A program made the translations under genes and the position numbers. Below, one piece after another: positions 61,926-64,000 of a stretch of DNA of 64,000 nt. The stretch comes from Bacillota bacterium. Lineage in GTDB: Bacteria > Bacillota > UBA994 > UBA5500. The stretch covers positions 1-64,000 of the forward strand of contig JAKOXL010000053.1 of assembly GCA_029781045.1 (NCBI GenBank). The letters run 5' to 3'. Position 1 is the stretch's first letter. Every line of letters starts with the position of its first letter. The notes beneath the pieces were generated by a model. That model did no database searches. It was not told the origin of the DNA and worked only from the letters and a program-made list of their open reading frames with translations.

Positions 61926-62468
61926 CTACACCTCCAGTGATTTTTCCTGCTCCCGTACATACTCCCGCAGCCAAGCGGTAATCTGCGGATGGTCTAGTGG
62001 TAACCCCTCCAGCTCCTGCCTCAGTTCTGCGCTGCTAATGGCAAATTCCCTCTTTCCTCGACGATGCCGATAGGTGAACTGGCACTCTTCATTAAGGGCT
62101 ATAATGCTCATCAAGGTTAATGACATGTCGCCTATGGGAGCCCGATCCAGATGATCGTGCTGAAAAGTGGCCGTCACCGTTGTACCAAGGCCCAACTGGG
62201 ATTGGATCTGTAGTTGACCACCCGCTCTTTCCGCTGCTGCTTTTATTAGAGGAAGTCCTAAGCCCACTTTACGCGTCGTCCTAGTAGTATAGAAGGGATC
62301 TAGCGCCGCTGCACACTGCTCCTTGGACATACCCCTACCGTTATCACGGACACAGAGAGTGAGGAGATTGCGATCCAAATCTTCATCAATTGTAATTTCA
62401 ATTTCCGTCGCCTGAGCTGCCAGTGAGTTCTGCACTAGATCCAGTACATGTAGGGATAGGTCTCGCAT
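61926..62468 (-). CDS. Stand-alone HATPase (GHKL ATP-binding) protein
   Basis: 180 residues. N box HVLDLVQNSLAAQA, G1 box RDNGRGMS, F/G2 part PFYTTRTTRKVGLGLPLIKAAAERAGGQL: a complete GHKL ATP-binding domain without a histidine phosphoacceptor domain, as in anti-sigma factor kinases. C-terminal about 60 residues are not recognised. Genes of this kind recur in clostridial hydrogenase operons; the role is unknown. It starts 2 bp after the nuoE-like stop with no good ribosome-binding site, so coupling is likely. Confidence 0.85.
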   Translation of the reverse strand: MRDLSLHVLDLVQNSLAAQATEIEITIDEDLDRNLLTLCVRDNGRGMSKEQCAAALDPFYTTRTTRKVGLGLPLIKAAAERAGGQLQIQSQLGLGTTVTATFQHDHLDRAPIGDMSLTLMSIIALNEECQFTYRHRRGKREFAISSAELRQELEGLPLDHPQITAWLREYVREQEKSLEV

Positions 62469-62470
62469 TG

Positions 62471-62965
62471 TTAATATCTAGCCAAAATCTCTTTGATCTT
62501 CTCGGGTGTCAGCCGCCCAAAAACGTCTTCGTCCACGGTCATCACGGGAGAGAGACCGCAGGCACCAATGCAGCGGGTAATTTCCAAAGTGAACTTGCCG
62601 TCGGCCGTGGTATCATTCACCCTAATACCCAACTGTTTTTCCAACTCAGCCAGAATGGCTCCAGCTCCGCGCACATAACAGGCGGTGCCTAAGCAAACAC
62701 CTATTTTATGCTTGCCCCTTGGCTTGAGCGAGAACAGGGAATAGAAGGTGGCAACCCCATAGACTTCACTCAAGGGAATGCCTAGCCCGTCGGCAACCCG
62801 CCGTTGCACCTCCTCCGGCAAATAGCCGAATATTTCTTGGGCTTCGTGCAGCAGAGGAACTAGGGCCCCCTTCTTATCCTGATAGCTCTTGATCAACTCG
62901 TCTAGCTGCTCATAGCGAGGGTCCCGCATCTGCTGGCAACCTTGACACTGTTTGGCCTCCATCAT
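62471..62965 (-). CDS. hydC: NuoE-like [2Fe-2S] subunit of the hydrogenase (HydC/HndA)
   Basis: 164 residues. Helical N-terminus with ALVPLLHEAQEIFGYLPEEVQRRVADGLGIPLSEVYGVATFYSLF and a thioredoxin-like part with CLGTACYVRGA and CIGACGLSPV, four Cys for one [2Fe-2S] cluster. It carries electrons within the hydrogenase. ATG 62965 has GGAGG 6 bp ahead. An extra Cys-rich start CQGCQQ is seen. First of the core hydrogenase genes. Confidence 0.93.
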   Translation of the reverse strand: MMEAKQCQGCQQMRDPRYEQLDELIKSYQDKKGALVPLLHEAQEIFGYLPEEVQRRVADGLGIPLSEVYGVATFYSLFSLKPRGKHKIGVCLGTACYVRGAGAILAELEKQLGIRVNDTTADGKFTLEITRCIGACGLSPVMTVDEDVFGRLTPEKIKEILARY

Positions 62966-62985
62966 CACTTGCCTCCATTCCGTCT

Positions 62986-63016
62986 ATTTTATTTGTGAAC
63001 GTGAAATCATTCACAT
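62986..63016 (-). promoter_or_regulatory. Promoter -10 with overlapping Rex-like palindrome before hydC
   Basis: GTGAA-N4-TTCAC is a perfect palindrome at 63001-63014 (extended TGTGAA...TTCACG), with a further TTGTGAA at 62993-62999 on the plus strand. The minus-strand -10 TAAAAT is at 62991-62986, so the palindrome covers the -35 region, a position suited to repression. Similar to Rex or CRP/FNR-type sites. Confidence 0.5.
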
Positions 63017-63125
63017 TCTTCGGACAAGCAAACAGCCAAGCCCTTTTACGAAGGCCTGGCCACTTGGCTGCATTGACGAACAGCCTCTAACTAATGACTA
63101 TTCTAATTGTCTAGGAACCTTTCCC

Positions 63126-63863
63126 CTAAAAATCCAACACGAAAGTCTTCACCAACTGCCTATCTGGATTCTTCAACCAGTGCCAGATGCTATCTATTGA
63201 ATCTAAACTGGGATGCAAACATGTATGCCCCAACATAACCATCTGCTCTAACGAATGGGCGTCGGATGAGGTGATAACACCAGCATACCTGCCGCTACCC
63301 GCCAGCTCCTGGGCCCGCCGCAGAGTTCCCTCCACCGTCCTAACTGGCAAACCGGGAGGCACAAACCCCAACTGACCCAACAAACCAAAGGCGGGTCTGT
63401 CTAGATGAGCTGGCACACAGCATGCTCCATAATTCTCCGCCAAGTGCCAAATTTCCTCCATTGTTAGTGGAACTGATTGATGTAAAAACAATTCCTTTTT
63501 TCCAATCACTCTATCATTTTCATCAAATATCAGTTGTGCCCCGATGGATGGCACTCTCTGATCTAGCAAGGAGAGAATATGATTGGTAAACTCCAATAGG
63601 GGTTCGGGAGCAGTAAAGTAGCAGAGCAGGTGCACCTCCTCTCGGGTTTGAACCTCAATTCCCGGGAGACAGATTATGCCCTTACGTTTTGCCAAATTGT
63701 AGACAGGCAGAACGTTATCGGCAGCATGGTGATCGGTAATAGCTATGACATCTAAGCCGATTATTTCTGCCATATTCACTATATTATTGGGAGTCATTTC
63801 TGGTAACGCACAGGGAGAAAGAGCACTATGGATATGCAGGTCAATCTTTAACCATCTACGCAT
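63126..63863 (-). CDS. PHP-domain protein (putative phosphoesterase)
   Basis: 245 residues with the PHP metal motifs: DLHIHSALSPCA, VIAITDHHAAD, LLPGIEVQTREEVHLLCYF and TSSDAHS, which bind three metal ions. Related to histidinol phosphatase and the PolC exonuclease domain. It is part of the accessory set of the hydrogenase operon; substrate unknown. Its start overlaps the DRTGG gene end by 16 bp. A 160-bp gap with a promoter follows before hydC. Confidence 0.88.
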   Translation of the reverse strand: MRRWLKIDLHIHSALSPCALPEMTPNNIVNMAEIIGLDVIAITDHHAADNVLPVYNLAKRKGIICLPGIEVQTREEVHLLCYFTAPEPLLEFTNHILSLLDQRVPSIGAQLIFDENDRVIGKKELFLHQSVPLTMEEIWHLAENYGACCVPAHLDRPAFGLLGQLGFVPPGLPVRTVEGTLRRAQELAGSGRYAGVITSSDAHSLEQMVMLGHTCLHPSLDSIDSIWHWLKNPDRQLVKTFVLDF

Positions 63864-64000
63864 GAGTCCACATTACCCCGAATGCCCAGTTGATATAAAC
63901 GACCAACTATCTCAAAGGCGGGTAGCTGGGTAGATAACACCGGAACAGAGGCTTCACGTGCCCGTTCGAGGGTAGCATCATCCGGAATAATGCCTCCAAC
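63848..64000 (-). CDS. DRTGG-domain protein, C-terminal part
   Basis: Only the last 50 codons are present; the frame runs off the right edge. GGIIPDDATLERAREASVPVLSTQLPAFEIVGRLYQLGIRG is typical for the small DRTGG domain found in hydrogenase operons and in HPr kinase-like or phosphotransacetylase-like proteins. Its function is unknown. Stop TAA at 63850-63848 lies inside the PHP gene start, so they are coupled. Confidence 0.75.
   Translation of the reverse strand, partial: VGGIIPDDATLERAREASVPVLSTQLPAFEIVGRLYQLGIRGNVDSCVDG

Overview
This is a 64 kb chromosomal segment of an anaerobic, spore-forming member of the Firmicutes (Clostridia type). The assignment rests on the gene order minC-minD-spoIVFA-spoIVFB...rplU-prp-rpmA-spo0B-obg, an L27 with the Firmicutes-specific N-terminal extension next to its processing protease Prp, a T-box leader in front of trpS, and an energy metabolism built on ferredoxin: a 2-oxoacid:ferredoxin oxidoreductase, an Rnf complex and an NAD(P)-linked [FeFe] hydrogenase. 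By eye the base composition is close to balanced and even along the window. I see no insertion sequence, prophage, CRISPR array or other clear sign of recent transfer. Genes are on both strands up to about 30 kb; from the tRNA-Ala onward almost everything is on the minus strand.

Layout. 0-9 kb: isoprenoid chain synthesis (end of a Gx-type transporter and polyprenyl diphosphate synthase), M20 and S9 peptidases, a DJ-1/PfpI protein, a PAP2 phosphatase, two lipoproteins and a sirtuin. 9-12.5 kb: korABCD with an upstream P-loop protein. 12.5-18 kb: lepB and trpS with a tryptophan T-box, a frame-broken tex and an M20 amidohydrolase. 18-30 kb: a YitT protein, two proteins with peptidoglycan-binding domains but no signal peptide, an acidic cysteine-rich protein, several conserved proteins of poorly known role and an L-cysteine desulfidase-like protein. 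30.3 kb: tRNA-Ala(GGC) with its promoter and terminator. 30.6-37.9 kb: rsfS, two tandem LCP cell-wall ligases, nadD, obg, spo0B-like, rpmA, prp and rplU. 37.9-52.8 kb: rng, the two radical-SAM-linked genes, spoIVFB/spoIVFA-like, rodA, minE/D/C, pbp2, mreD/C/B, radC, maf: the classic cell-shape and division cluster. 52.9-57.4 kb: rnfCDEAB, with no rnfG. 57.9-64 kb: a hydrogenase operon (hydA, nuoF-like, hndB-like, HATPase, nuoE-like, PHP, start of a DRTGG-domain gene).

How the parts fit. Kor, Rnf and the NAD(P)-linked hydrogenase share reduced ferredoxin and NADH: Kor makes or uses reduced ferredoxin, Rnf couples ferredoxin:NAD+ electron transfer to ion translocation, and the hydrogenase balances both carriers against H2. 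Palindromes resembling the binding site of the redox repressor Rex lie ahead of both the hydrogenase core genes and rnfC, which suggests common redox control. The most unusual points are the rnf operon lacking rnfG, the three ATPase/PHP/DRTGG accessory genes in the hydrogenase operon, a lipoprotein with an L,D-transpeptidase-like His/Cys pattern, an 11-cysteine acidic tail protein, and the broken tex gene.
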